From the NCBI RefSeq assembly GCF_024199845.1, contig NZ_JANADO010000001.1, forward strand, positions 7,688,001 to 7,752,000: DNA of 64,000 nucleotides. The letters are read 5' to 3'. Position 1 is the first letter of the stretch. Each line of letters begins with the position of its first letter. Positions 8,774-16,894 of this stretch are shown here, in pieces. Both the position numbers and the translations under genes were made by a program. Source of the stretch: Bradyrhizobium sp. CCGB12 (GTDB lineage Bacteria > Pseudomonadota > Alphaproteobacteria > Rhizobiales > Xanthobacteraceae). The notes beneath the pieces were generated by a model, which worked only from the letters and a program-made list of their open reading frames with translations, did no database searches and was not told the DNA's origin.

Positions 8774-8782
8774 GAGCACATT
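8761..8782. promoter_or_regulatory. perfect 8-bp inverted repeat over the carD -10 box
   Basis: AATGTGCT (8761-8768), ATATTG, AGCACATT (8775-8782). The dyad is centred on the -10 element, the place expected for a repressor operator that would block carD transcription. Confidence 0.5.
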
Positions 8783-8822
8783 GAGCTGAACCCCGTCAGC
8801 CCGTTGGCCCCGCTGGGTTCCC

Positions 8823-9830
8823 GTGAAACCAAATGTCGAACAGGGGCGTGGCAGTTTCCGCGCGCAGGCTGTGTCACAGAAAACGCGTAAAAAGAGTACT
8901 TCAGCGAGGGCTTCCCATAAGGAGGCCAAAAAAGTCGCCGCGGCCAGCCGTAGCGCATCCAAGGGTCGGACCGCGACGAAGGCGCCGGCTGCAAAGTCCT
9001 CGAAGAACAAAAGAAGCGCAATGCCTAACAAGACTGCCAAACCGGCCGCGAAAGCGACCGTTGCCAAGCCTGCTGCTGCCAAGGCTCACTCTGCGAAGGC
9101 TCACGCTGTCAAGCCGGCCGCGCCGAAGGCTCCCGTTGCTGCTGCTCCTGCCAAGGCTCCTGTCGCTGCCAAGCCAGCCGCCAAGCCCGCTGCTGCGCCG
9201 AAGGTCGAGGAAAAGAAGGTCGTGACCCAGCGTCAGGGCTTCAAGGCCAACGAATTCGTCGTTTATCCCGCTCACGGTGTCGGCCAGATCCTGGCCATCG
9301 AGGAGCAGGAGATCGCCGGTGCCAAGCTCGAGCTGTTCGTCATCAACTTCATCAAGGACAAGATGACGCTGCGCGTTCCGACCGCCAAGGTCGCCAATGT
9401 CGGCATGCGCAAGCTGTCCGATCCGGCGCTGGTCAAGAAGGCGCTGGAGACGCTCAAGGGCCGCGCCCGCGTCAAGCGCACCATGTGGTCGCGCCGCGCC
9501 CAGGAATACGAAGCGAAGATCAATTCGGGCGACATCGTCGCGATCGCGGAAGTCGTGCGCGACCTCTACCGCTCGGAGTCGCAGCCGGAGCAATCTTACT
9601 CTGAACGCCAGCTCTATGAAGCGGCGCTCGATCGTCTCTCCCGCGAGATCGCAGTGGTGCAGCACTCGACCGAGACCGAAGCGGTCAAGGAGATCGAGGC
9701 CCAGCTCGCCAAGAGCCCGCGCCGCAACGCCAAGGCGGAAGCCGCCGAGGGCGAGGGCGACACGGATGCCGAGGGCGATACCGACGATACCGATGGCGAT
9801 GACACCACCGTCGCCGACGAGGCCGCGTAA
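8823..9830 (+). CDS. carD: CarD family transcriptional regulator
   Basis: CarD proteins bind RNA polymerase beta and stabilise open complexes at rRNA and other promoters. The CarD/TRCF RNA-polymerase-interacting domain starts at FKANEFVVYPAHGVGQILAI (near residue 140) and runs through the helical DNA-binding half (LKGRARVKRTMWSRRAQEYE). Before it lies about 135 residues of Lys/Ala/Pro-rich, histone H1-like sequence. After it comes a short acidic tail rich in Asp/Glu/Thr. The start is uncertain: the frame is open from GTG 8823 with continuous Lys/Ala/Ser composition, and ATG 9021 is the first ATG. I keep 8823 because the low-complexity composition is unbroken. A promoter lies just upstream and a strong terminator behind. 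Confidence 0.88.
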   Translation: MKPNVEQGRGSFRAQAVSQKTRKKSTSARASHKEAKKVAAASRSASKGRTATKAPAAKSSKNKRSAMPNKTAKPAAKATVAKPAAAKAHSAKAHAVKPAAPKAPVAAAPAKAPVAAKPAAKPAAAPKVEEKKVVTQRQGFKANEFVVYPAHGVGQILAIEEQEIAGAKLELFVINFIKDKMTLRVPTAKVANVGMRKLSDPALVKKALETLKGRARVKRTMWSRRAQEYEAKINSGDIVAIAEVVRDLYRSESQPEQSYSERQLYEAALDRLSREIAVVQHSTETEAVKEIEAQLAKSPRRNAKAEAAEGEGDTDAEGDTDDTDGDDTTVADEAA

Positions 9831-9858
9831 GCCTCTCGCGCGTCGATCGCAACAGATC

Positions 9859-9889
9859 AAAAAGCCCGGCCGTTCGGCCGGGCTTTTTT
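9859..9889. terminator. bidirectional terminator between carD and the LysR gene
   Basis: AAAGCCCGGCCG and CGGCCGGGCTTT face each other across a tiny loop, with A-run on the left and T-run on the right. It lies between convergent genes and can stop transcription from both. Confidence 0.9.
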
Positions 9890-9930
9890 GTTTGGTGGAT
9901 GCGGCGTCGCGCGCGAGTTTTTGAGCGATA

Positions 9931-11142
9931 TCACCTGGTGCGCGCAAGCTTCGCCGCTCTCTGGCCAAGGATCTCCAGAAAAGTCCGTTGCGCCGCTGTC
10001 AGCGGCTGGTCCCTGCGATAGGTCAGCCCGATCGCGCGTGAATTGGCGGGCAGCTCGACCGCGAGTGCCTTGAGTCCCTTCGCAATGGTCTTCAGCCTTG
10101 CGGGCGAATAGGTCAGCAGAGCGACAACGTCGCTGTTCATGACCATCTGCTCGGCGAGCGCGAAGGTGACAATCTCGCAAGTCTGCGCGGGCGGCACGAG
10201 GCCCTGTCCGATCAGGAGCTCCTCGAAATAGCGGCGCGTCGGCGTGCCGTGCGGCGCGACCACCCAGTTCTCGCCGACGAGATCCCTGAGCTTGCGCCGT
10301 CCCTTGGCCAATCGATGATCCGCACGCGCAATCACGGCGAAGAATTCGTCGTAGAGATGCCGCTCTTCGAGGACGTCGTAGGGCGGCGGTTCGCGCAGCG
10401 GGCCGATGACAAAATCCAGCTCGCCCTGACGCAGCCCGTCGATCAGGGCGGAATAGCTGCCGGTGACGGCCTGGAGGCGCACGTGCCGGTGCCGGCTCAG
10501 CATCTCGCCGAACACCTTTACGACGACGTCCTGCTCGGAGAACGGCAGCAGTCCGACGGCGACACGTCCCGTCACCTTGCCGGACAGCGCCTCGAGCTGC
10601 TCCGGCAGTGTCATTACGTCCATCAGCAGCTTCGTGTGCAGGTCGGCAATGATGACGGCATCGCCGGTTGCCTTCATGCCCGAGCGCGTGCGTTCGAATG
10701 GCGGCCGGCCGGTGGCCGCCGCGATCTTGGCAAGCGCGCGGCTGACGTCGGGCTGGGACCGTTCGAGATATTCGGCGGCCGCCGACACGCTGCCGGTCGC
10801 CCTGACAGCGCTGACCGCGCTGAGCAGCTCCCAGGCGAGGTGATGACCGAGATCGGCAATGCGAGCGCCGGAGGCCTTGAGCGCCTCCTGTGCGGCCTGG
10901 ATGCTTGACATCATGTGGCGGCAGCGCGCGATGACGATCTCGCCCTGCGACGTCGGCTCCATGCCGGTCCACCCGCGCGCGAACAACTGCTGGCGCAGCC
11001 GGCCCTCGACCTCCGCGATGCCGCGCGACAGGCTGCTCTGGCTCGCATTCAGCTGCTCGCTCGCGCGCGCAAGACTCGCGCAGCTCGCGACGGCGCTGAT
11101 GACCCGCACCTGCTTGATCGTAAGGATCGGTGTTCTTTTCAT
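9931..11142 (-). CDS. LysR-type regulator with two N-terminal HTH domains
   Basis: At 403 aa this is about 100 residues longer than a normal LysR regulator. The extra length is a second helix-turn-helix. The first lies at about residues 8-65 (ASLARASEQLNASQSSLSR), the second at about 100-160 (GSVSAAAEYLERSQPDVSRA). Each has the LysR pattern of one helix reading SxSSLSR or SQPDVSRA. A periplasmic-binding-like effector domain follows (GRVAVGLLPFSEQDVVVKVF onward). The gene is divergent from the Rieske operon across about 155 nt containing a CAATT-N12-AATTG dyad, so it probably controls that operon. Duplicated-HTH LysR proteins are known but uncommon. Confidence 0.9.
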   Translation of the reverse strand: MKRTPILTIKQVRVISAVASCASLARASEQLNASQSSLSRGIAEVEGRLRQQLFARGWTGMEPTSQGEIVIARCRHMMSSIQAAQEALKASGARIADLGHHLAWELLSAVSAVRATGSVSAAAEYLERSQPDVSRALAKIAAATGRPPFERTRSGMKATGDAVIIADLHTKLLMDVMTLPEQLEALSGKVTGRVAVGLLPFSEQDVVVKVFGEMLSRHRHVRLQAVTGSYSALIDGLRQGELDFVIGPLREPPPYDVLEERHLYDEFFAVIARADHRLAKGRRKLRDLVGENWVVAPHGTPTRRYFEELLIGQGLVPPAQTCEIVTFALAEQMVMNSDVVALLTYSPARLKTIAKGLKALAVELPANSRAIGLTYRRDQPLTAAQRTFLEILGQRAAKLARTR

Positions 11143-11202
11143 GCACGCGCCCTGAGATCGGGACCTGGGATGCTCGGTTTAATATTCACTATTTGCAAGG
11201 TC

Positions 11203-11224
11203 CAATTCAAAACCTGCATAATTG
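11203..11224. promoter_or_regulatory. candidate LysR operator (CAATT-N12-AATTG)
   Basis: A dyad in the divergent spacer between the LysR gene and the Rieske operon. It contains a T-N11-A core, the usual LysR-type recognition pattern. Binding by this regulator is inferred from position. Confidence 0.45.
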
Positions 11225-11298
11225 ACCAGGGCACGATCCTGCTAGCTAGAGACGATAATCACCGTGACGCCGAATGAAGGCGTTGCCCGGGAGGTCTC

Positions 11299-12270
11299 AT
11301 GTCCGGCAAGTGCCTTGATGCCGTCGTGCTCGCACGCCGCGCCTTGACCGGGCGCATTGCCGAGTTCTGCATCGGACGCGCAGACGGCCGTCCGCTGCCG
11401 ATGGCCGAATCCGGCAGCCATATCGAGCTGCATTTCGGCGGTGGCGAGTATCGTTTCGTCCGGCACTATTCGATCGTCGGTCCCCTCACGCTTCGCGATG
11501 ATCCGGAGCCGTTCTGGCGCATCGCCGTGCAGCGAGAGGATCGCGCCCGCGGCTCCGCATTCATTCACGACACTTTTCGCACCGGCACGGCGCTGACCGT
11601 CTCGCGGCCGGTCAATGCCTTCCGGCTGGCTCGCCATCAGGCCAACACCTTGCTGGTTGCCGGCGGCATCGGTGTAACGCCGATGCTCGCAATGGCGCGG
11701 TCGCTGCGGATGCGGAATCTGGAATTCTCGATGCTCTATGCGGGCCAGGATCGACCCGCGATGGCCTATGTCGACGAACTCGAAAGCCTGTGCGGCGATC
11801 GCCTGACCGTCCACCAAAGCAAGCGCGACGGCATTCCCGATCTCGTGGATCTCCTCTCCGGTCAACCCGCCGAAACGATCGCCTACGTCTGCGGGCCGGC
11901 AGTAATGATCGAAGCCGTACGCGACGCCGCAGCGGCCCTCGGTTGGCGCAACGAGCGCATTCGCTTCGAAGTGTTCAACGCGGCCCACAGGCCCGACGAC
12001 AGAGATTTCGAGGTGCGGCTCTCGACTGGCCGCCGCGTCAAGGTTGGAGCCGGAACCACCATCCTCGAAGCGCTCGAGCTTGCCGGCGTCGATACCTTGT
12101 CGAGCTGTCGTCGCGGCGAGTGCGGTCTTTGCATCGCCGACGTCGCGGGTTGCGATGGCCAGCTGGATCATCGCGACCGTTACTTCAGCAATGCGGAACA
12201 CCGCGCCGGCGGGCAGATCGCGATCTGCTGCTCGCGGATCACCGGCCGCGCGCTCGCGCTCAACGTCTAG
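11299..12270 (+). CDS. Rieske oxygenase reductase (PDR/VanB-like, FMN and plant-type [2Fe-2S])
   Basis: A 323-aa phthalate dioxygenase reductase family protein that passes electrons from NAD(P)H via flavin to an oxygenase. In order: flavin-binding barrel with RHYSIVG (about residue 55), NAD-binding domain with LLVAGGIGVTPMLAMA, and a C-terminal plant-type ferredoxin with CRRGECGLC and the last Cys in AICCSR. It is the first gene of the operon, 22 nt before the Rieske component. The pairing suggests a two-component demethylase or hydroxylase of the vanillate demethylase type. The substrate is unknown. Confidence 0.93.
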   Translation: MSGKCLDAVVLARRALTGRIAEFCIGRADGRPLPMAESGSHIELHFGGGEYRFVRHYSIVGPLTLRDDPEPFWRIAVQREDRARGSAFIHDTFRTGTALTVSRPVNAFRLARHQANTLLVAGGIGVTPMLAMARSLRMRNLEFSMLYAGQDRPAMAYVDELESLCGDRLTVHQSKRDGIPDLVDLLSGQPAETIAYVCGPAVMIEAVRDAAAALGWRNERIRFEVFNAAHRPDDRDFEVRLSTGRRVKVGAGTTILEALELAGVDTLSSCRRGECGLCIADVAGCDGQLDHRDRYFSNAEHRAGGQIAICCSRITGRALALNV

Positions 12271-12292
12271 CCAACAGGAAGAGTTGAAAGCG

Positions 12293-13399
12293 ATGAATAC
12301 GATCGACCTGTCCCGAGGGACCGATGAGGCCGTCTTCGCCGCGATGGAGCCCCGCGAGCCCGGCGACTTTGCGAACCATGCAACGCCGCTGATCCGCAAC
12401 TGCTGGTATGCCTGCGCGTGTGCAAGCGAGATCGGCCGCATCCCGCTGGCCCGCAAGCTGCTCGGCATCGAGGTGGTACTGTTCAGGACCGAAGCCGGCG
12501 CGCCCGTCGCGATGCGCAATCGCTGCCCGCATCGGTCCTTTCCGCTTGCCCGCGGCAAGTTGGTCGGAGACCGGCTGGTCTGCGGCTATCACGGCATGGA
12601 GTTCGGACCCGACGGCATCTGCGCGCATATGCCGGCACTCACGCAAGCGCCATCGACCGCGACCGTCCAGACCTTTCCGGTTCTGGACCGCGGGCCGCTC
12701 ACCTGGATCTGGATGGGAGCACCGGACCTCGCGGACGAGGCGCTGATCCCCGACACATCATGGCTCAGCGATCCAGCTTGGGGAACGGTGACCGGCAGCT
12801 TTCACATCAAGTCCGATTACGTGGCGATGCATGAGAATCTCATCGACCAGACCCATTTCCCGTTCTTGCATCCAGGCACGGTCGGCACGCCGGAATATGC
12901 GCGCTCGAAACTCAGCGTCTCTACGGAGAATAACCAGGTCGTGATCCGACGCGAGCTGAAGGATGCGCCGCCGCCCGGTGTCTACGGCAAGCCTGCCAAC
13001 ATCATGCACAAGCGGGTCGACCGCGCCTCCGAGGCGCGCTTCGTCTCTCCGGCGCTTCACACCGCCTTTGCCAGCGTGCGCGACCCCGCGCCCGATCCGG
13101 GCCAGCCATCGCTGTACCGCTACAACATCACCCATGTCTTCACGCCGGAGACCAACAATTCCATCCACTATTGGTGGTTCAACTCGCGCGACTATCGCCC
13201 CGGCGATCCCGACATCGACAGGTTCATGTTCGAGGCCCATTCGCAGGCCTATCGCGAGGATGTCGAAGCGCTCGAATGGATCAACGAGGTGGTGCGAAGC
13301 GACGGCGAGGCGCAGTTCGACTTGAGCTTTGCGCCCGACAAGCCAGGCCTGATGGCCCGCCGCATCATGTATCGCCTGTCGGCCAGGGAGGCGCGCTGA
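12293..13399 (+). CDS. Rieske non-haem iron oxygenase, VanA-like
   Basis: The terminal oxygenase, 368 aa. Rieske ligands are Cys78-x-His80 (CPHRSF) and Cys97-x2-His100 (CGYHG). The mononuclear iron site follows in HENLIDQTHFPFLH. The C-terminal domain resembles vanillate O-demethylase and other aromatic demethylases that release formaldehyde. An AGGAAGAG ribosome binding site before ATG 12293 fixes the start. Upstream frame extension into the reductase gene is spurious. With its reductase immediately upstream and a periplasmic binding protein downstream, it probably oxidises an imported aromatic or N/O-methyl compound. Confidence 0.93.
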   Translation: MNTIDLSRGTDEAVFAAMEPREPGDFANHATPLIRNCWYACACASEIGRIPLARKLLGIEVVLFRTEAGAPVAMRNRCPHRSFPLARGKLVGDRLVCGYHGMEFGPDGICAHMPALTQAPSTATVQTFPVLDRGPLTWIWMGAPDLADEALIPDTSWLSDPAWGTVTGSFHIKSDYVAMHENLIDQTHFPFLHPGTVGTPEYARSKLSVSTENNQVVIRRELKDAPPPGVYGKPANIMHKRVDRASEARFVSPALHTAFASVRDPAPDPGQPSLYRYNITHVFTPETNNSIHYWWFNSRDYRPGDPDIDRFMFEAHSQAYREDVEALEWINEVVRSDGEAQFDLSFAPDKPGLMARRIMYRLSAREAR

Positions 13400-13455
13400 G
13401 CGCAGCGCATGCGCGTTCTGTCGCCCCAAAAAGCAACACTGCAAGGGAGGGAAGA

Positions 13456-14637
13456 GTGAGAAAGCAATTGAAGACCTGGAGCATCGCCGCCCTGGCTGCT
13501 CTGGGAATGGTCGCGGCGGCCCATGCCGCGGATCCCATCAAGATCGGCGTGATCATTCCGATGACGGGACCTTTCCAATCGAACGGCAAGCAGATCGAGG
13601 CCGCGATCAAGGCCCACACCAAGGCGAAGGGCGATACGGTCGCCGGCCGCAAGATCGAATTCATCCTTCGCGACGATCGCGGCGCGCCTGACAATGCCAA
13701 CAGGTTCGCGCAGGAGCTGATCGCGCAGGACCGCGTCTCGATCCTGACCGGGTTCGGCAACACGCCTGCGGCGCTGTCGGCCGCGGCGTTCGCGGCCAAG
13801 GCGAAGGTGCCGCAGGTCATCATGGTCGCCGCGACATCGTCGATCGTCGAGAAGTCGCCCTACATCGTGCGGACGTCGCAATCGATTCCGCAGATCGCCA
13901 GCGTCATCGGCCAATGGGCGCCGAAATCCGGCCCGAAGACCTTCGTGAGCATCGTCTCCGAATACGGTCCGGGTCTGGACGCCGAGGAGTGGTTCGCCAA
14001 GACCGTCGAGGCCCATGGCGGTCGCGTGATCGAGAAGCTGAAGGTTCCCCTCGCCAACCCGGACTTCGCGCCGTTCCTCCAGCGTGCCGCCGACGCCAAG
14101 CCGGATGCGCTGTTCGTGTTCGTTCCAACCGGCGCGGGCGGCAATTTCATGAAACAGTTCGTCGAGCGCGGCCTGGACAAAGCCGGGATGAAGCTGGTCG
14201 CGATGTCCGACCTGACCGACGATGATCTTCTCAACAATATGGGAGATGCGGCGCTCGGCGCCGTCACCGGCGGTCCCTATTCGGCCAGCCACGACTCGCC
14301 CGAGAACAAGGCCTTTGTCGCGCAGTTCAAGGCGACCAATCCCGGCATGCGCCCCAACGTCGTCGCCGTCGGGGCATGGGATGCGCTCGAGCTCATCTAT
14401 CGCGCCGTGGAGGCGACCAAGGGCGAGACCAATGGCGATGCCCTCATCGCCGCGATGAAGGGGCAAAGCTGGAACAGCCCGCGCGGGCCGATTTCAATCG
14501 ATCCCGCGACGCGCGACATCATCCAGAATATCTACATGCGGAAGGTCGAGCGCCACGACGGCGAACTCTACAACATGGAGTTCGAGACGTTTCCGAACGT
14601 GAAAGACCCGGCGCATGGCGCGCCGGAGTCCAAATGA
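13456..14637 (+). CDS. ABC transporter periplasmic binding protein, branched-chain amino acid type
   Basis: The 393-aa product starts at GTG 13456 behind GGGAGGGAAGA. A signal peptide of about 24 residues ends in AHAADP. The mature protein opens IKIGVIIPMTGPFQSNGKQ, the type I periplasmic-binding fold of the LivJ/HAAT group, many of which bind aromatic acids. No permease or ATPase genes are adjacent, so it must use components encoded elsewhere. Its position inside the Rieske operon suggests it captures the oxygenase substrate. The next gene overlaps its stop codon (ATGA). Confidence 0.93.
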   Translation: MRKQLKTWSIAALAALGMVAAAHAADPIKIGVIIPMTGPFQSNGKQIEAAIKAHTKAKGDTVAGRKIEFILRDDRGAPDNANRFAQELIAQDRVSILTGFGNTPAALSAAAFAAKAKVPQVIMVAATSSIVEKSPYIVRTSQSIPQIASVIGQWAPKSGPKTFVSIVSEYGPGLDAEEWFAKTVEAHGGRVIEKLKVPLANPDFAPFLQRAADAKPDALFVFVPTGAGGNFMKQFVERGLDKAGMKLVAMSDLTDDDLLNNMGDAALGAVTGGPYSASHDSPENKAFVAQFKATNPGMRPNVVAVGAWDALELIYRAVEATKGETNGDALIAAMKGQSWNSPRGPISIDPATRDIIQNIYMRKVERHDGELYNMEFETFPNVKDPAHGAPESK

Positions 14638-15770
14638 TGGACCGAGGCCTCATGACGAACGTCTCCTTGAGCGTGCCGATCCGGGCCGACACTGTCGGCA
14701 GCCTGCTGCGCCCGGATGTTCTCCATGCTGCGCGCCGCCGTTTCGAGCTCGGTGAGATCGATGCGACTGCACTGCACGAGATCGAGGATCGCGCGATCGC
14801 CGATGTCATCGCCTATCAGGAAGGGCTCGGGCTTCCCGTCGTCACCGACGGGGAGTTCCGGCGCGAGAACTGGTGGATCGATTTCGTCCGCAAGCTGAAG
14901 GGTGTCGAGATCGTCGCCGGCGGCGGGACGGCGTTTGCGACCAATGAGGCGCCGCGATATGTCCCGAAATCGGTGCGAGTCGCGGGGCGGGTCGGCGCAG
15001 CCGGGCCGATCCTGGTCGACGACTTCCGTTTCGTTCAGCAACACGGCAAGGCCATCGCCAAGATCGCCCTGCCGTCGCCGACGCGGCTGCATTTCCACGG
15101 CGGGCGCAAGTCGGTCTCGACGGAGGTCTATCCTGATATCGAGGCCTTTTTCTTCGATGTTGCGGCGGTCTACCGCCGCGAGATCGCCGCGCTGGAAGCC
15201 GCCGGCTGCCGCTACATCCAGATCGACGATCCCCTGCTCAGCTACTTCCTCGATCCCAACCTGCGCGCCGAGGTCGTCGCCGACGGCGACGATCCCGACA
15301 TACGGCTGCGGCGCTACATCCGCCTGATCAACGACTGCATTTCCGAGCGGTCTCCGGCGACGACAATCGGCATCCATATCTGCCGCGGCAACGCGCGGAG
15401 CACCTGGCTCGCGGAGGGAACCTATGAAGGGTTGGCCGACACCTGCTTTGCGCTGCTCAATGTCGACCGCTTCCTGCTCGAATATGACGACGAGCGCAGC
15501 GGATCATTCGCACCGCTGCGCTTCATGCCTAGGGGTAAGCAGGTGGTGCTGGGCCTGGTCACGACCAAGCATGCCCAGCTCGAGAACAAGGATGCTCTCA
15601 AGCGCCGGCTCGACGAGGCTGCCAAGCTGATCGATCCTTCCTTGTTGGCGCTCAGCCCGCAATGCGGCTTCGCCAGCGTGGTCGAAGGGAATCTGATCAC
15701 CGAAGCCGACCAGCGCGCCAAGCTGGCGCTGGTGGTGCAGACGGCACGGGAATATTGGGGGGCGGTGTAG
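14634..15770 (+). CDS. MetE C-terminal-like zinc methyltransferase or thiol transferase
   Basis: A 378-aa single-barrel protein of the cobalamin-independent methionine synthase family. The zinc ligands of the family are all present: His248 and Cys250 (HICRGN), Glu283 (LLEYDDERSG) and Cys344 (LSPQCGFAS). An early VVTDGEFRRENWW is also typical. Stand-alone barrels of this size include archaeal-type methionine synthases and epoxyalkane:coenzyme M transferase, so a thiol alkylation role is as likely as methionine synthesis. It is the last gene of the Rieske operon, translationally coupled by ATGA. Three in-frame ATGs (14634, 14637, 14652) are possible starts. Confidence 0.9.
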   Translation: MMDRGLMTNVSLSVPIRADTVGSLLRPDVLHAARRRFELGEIDATALHEIEDRAIADVIAYQEGLGLPVVTDGEFRRENWWIDFVRKLKGVEIVAGGGTAFATNEAPRYVPKSVRVAGRVGAAGPILVDDFRFVQQHGKAIAKIALPSPTRLHFHGGRKSVSTEVYPDIEAFFFDVAAVYRREIAALEAAGCRYIQIDDPLLSYFLDPNLRAEVVADGDDPDIRLRRYIRLINDCISERSPATTIGIHICRGNARSTWLAEGTYEGLADTCFALLNVDRFLLEYDDERSGSFAPLRFMPRGKQVVLGLVTTKHAQLENKDALKRRLDEAAKLIDPSLLALSPQCGFASVVEGNLITEADQRAKLALVVQTAREYWGAV

Positions 15771-15896
15771 GCGTTGCACCTCGGCCTTACGGTGCAAGCG
15801 CCTTTGCGTCACGTCGTCGTTGCGCGCCGAGGAGCATTTCACTTTGTGGTGACGGAGATCGCTGCGAGTACCGCGAACGCTCAGGTTGTGCTATAG

Positions 15897-15912
15897 CCTG
15901 TAACGCTACAGG
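15897..15912. promoter_or_regulatory. small inverted repeat before the His-rich secreted protein gene
   Basis: CCTGTA, ACGC, TACAGG, about 40 nt before the ATG of the following gene. It could be an operator or a 5' hairpin. The nearby spacer (15771-15952) holds nothing else recognised. Confidence 0.35.
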
Positions 15913-15952
15913 GGCTAAACCTAGATGGGGCAAAACCTAGGAGGAGCTACCC

Positions 15953-16195
15953 ATGACAGGAAAACTGCTCGTCGCTCTCGCGATCCTCACTCTCTCGGCT
16001 TCTGCCGCCTCGGCAGCGCATCATCATCACCACCACCTGAACGCAAACGCCGCTGCTCCCGCATCGCCGCCTCCAGTGGGTTGGACGGTGCCTGGGAATA
16101 GCAGCGATCACGCCCTGTACCTCCAGAACCTCCACGATTCCGGCTACAATCCAAAGAACGATCGCGACGCCAACGGGAACATGGTGGCGCAATAG
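15953..16195 (+). CDS. small secreted protein with six consecutive histidines
   Basis: The 80-aa precursor has a clean signal peptide (KLLVALAILTLSASAASA) with cleavage near residue 21. The mature protein starts AHHHHHHLNANAAAP, a natural hexahistidine run, then a Pro-rich patch and a conserved-looking end (DHALYLQNLHDSGYNPKND). An AGGAG ribosome binding site precedes the ATG. The His cluster could bind Zn, Ni or Cu in the periplasm; this is inference. No transporter for metals is adjacent. Similar small exported proteins of unknown role occur in Bradyrhizobium, by recollection. Confidence 0.8.
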   Translation: MTGKLLVALAILTLSASAASAAHHHHHHLNANAAAPASPPPVGWTVPGNSSDHALYLQNLHDSGYNPKNDRDANGNMVAQ

Positions 16196-16360
16196 CGTGC
16201 GCCAGCATCATCCGTTGTCGTCTCGTTAGCGTTTCGGCTCGAACAGCGAGTGCGGATGCGTAGGTCGCGGCTTGAACTCCCGTGGGGGAATGGCACGCGG
16301 CGCGCTTCCGCTTTCGCAGTTGGACCGGGGATCGCCAGCCGGCTGGCCGGCGAGCACGTC

Positions 16361-16894
16361 CTACTTCACCGGCCGCTTCTCGAGCTTTCGCGCCAGTGTC
16401 CGCCGGTGCATCCCGAGCCTTCGCGCCGCCTCCGAAATATTGAAATCCGTCTCGATCAGGGTCTGGTGGATGCGTTCCCATTCCAGCGTCTTGATCGAGG
16501 TCGGCCGGGTGTCGAGTGCGACTTCGGCGTTGCCCTCGGCCTTGTTGAAGGCAGCCTCGATGTCGTCGGTGTTCGACGGCTTTGCCAGATAATGGCAGGC
16601 GCCCAGCTTGATGGCTTCGACGGCGGTGGAGATGCTGGCAAAGCCGGTGAGCACCACGATCAGCATATCAGGATCGTGCGTGTGCAGGAGCTCGACGCAG
16701 GCGAGCCCCGAGGCGCCGCCGAGCTTGAGGTCGACCACGGCGTGGCCGAAGGATCGCTCCTCCAGCACTTTGCGCACCTCCTCGATCGAAGCGGCCAGCA
16801 CGACCTCGTAGCCGCGGCGTTCGAACGAGCGCTTCAGCGTGCGCGCGAAACCGGCATCGTCCTCGACGACGATGAGCGAACGGTCAGGCGTCAA
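16361..16894 (-). CDS. regR: RegR/ActR/PrrA-type redox response regulator
   Basis: A 177-aa regulator with a receiver domain (acidic pair in VVEDDAGF, phospho-acceptor Asp55 in VVDLKLGG, Lys105 in YLAKPS). A short Fis-type HTH follows at the C-terminus (NISEAARRLGMHRRTLARKL). This compact layout is diagnostic of RegA/ActR/PrrA/RegR. The start is taken as TTG 16894 because GGAGG lies 5 nt upstream. It overlaps the regS stop by 11 nt, indicating translational coupling. RegR controls respiratory and, in rhizobia, nitrogen fixation genes. Here it closes a quinol oxidase operon. Confidence 0.93.
   Translation of the reverse strand: MTPDRSLIVVEDDAGFARTLKRSFERRGYEVVLAASIEEVRKVLEERSFGHAVVDLKLGGASGLACVELLHTHDPDMLIVVLTGFASISTAVEAIKLGACHYLAKPSNTDDIEAAFNKAEGNAEVALDTRPTSIKTLEWERIHQTLIETDFNISEAARRLGMHRRTLARKLEKRPVK

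Noticed and set aside
12044..12292. N-terminal extension of the Rieske oxygenase frame
   Set aside because: It overlaps the ferredoxin domain of the reductase gene; the ribosome binding site and conserved start favour ATG 12293.
11299..13399. Naming the pair vanB and vanA
   Set aside because: The families fit but the substrate cannot be read from sequence, and the operon contents differ from a classical vanAB locus.
15953..16195. Hexahistidine as an engineered tag
   Set aside because: It sits after a natural signal peptide in a native-looking chromosomal context without vector sequence.
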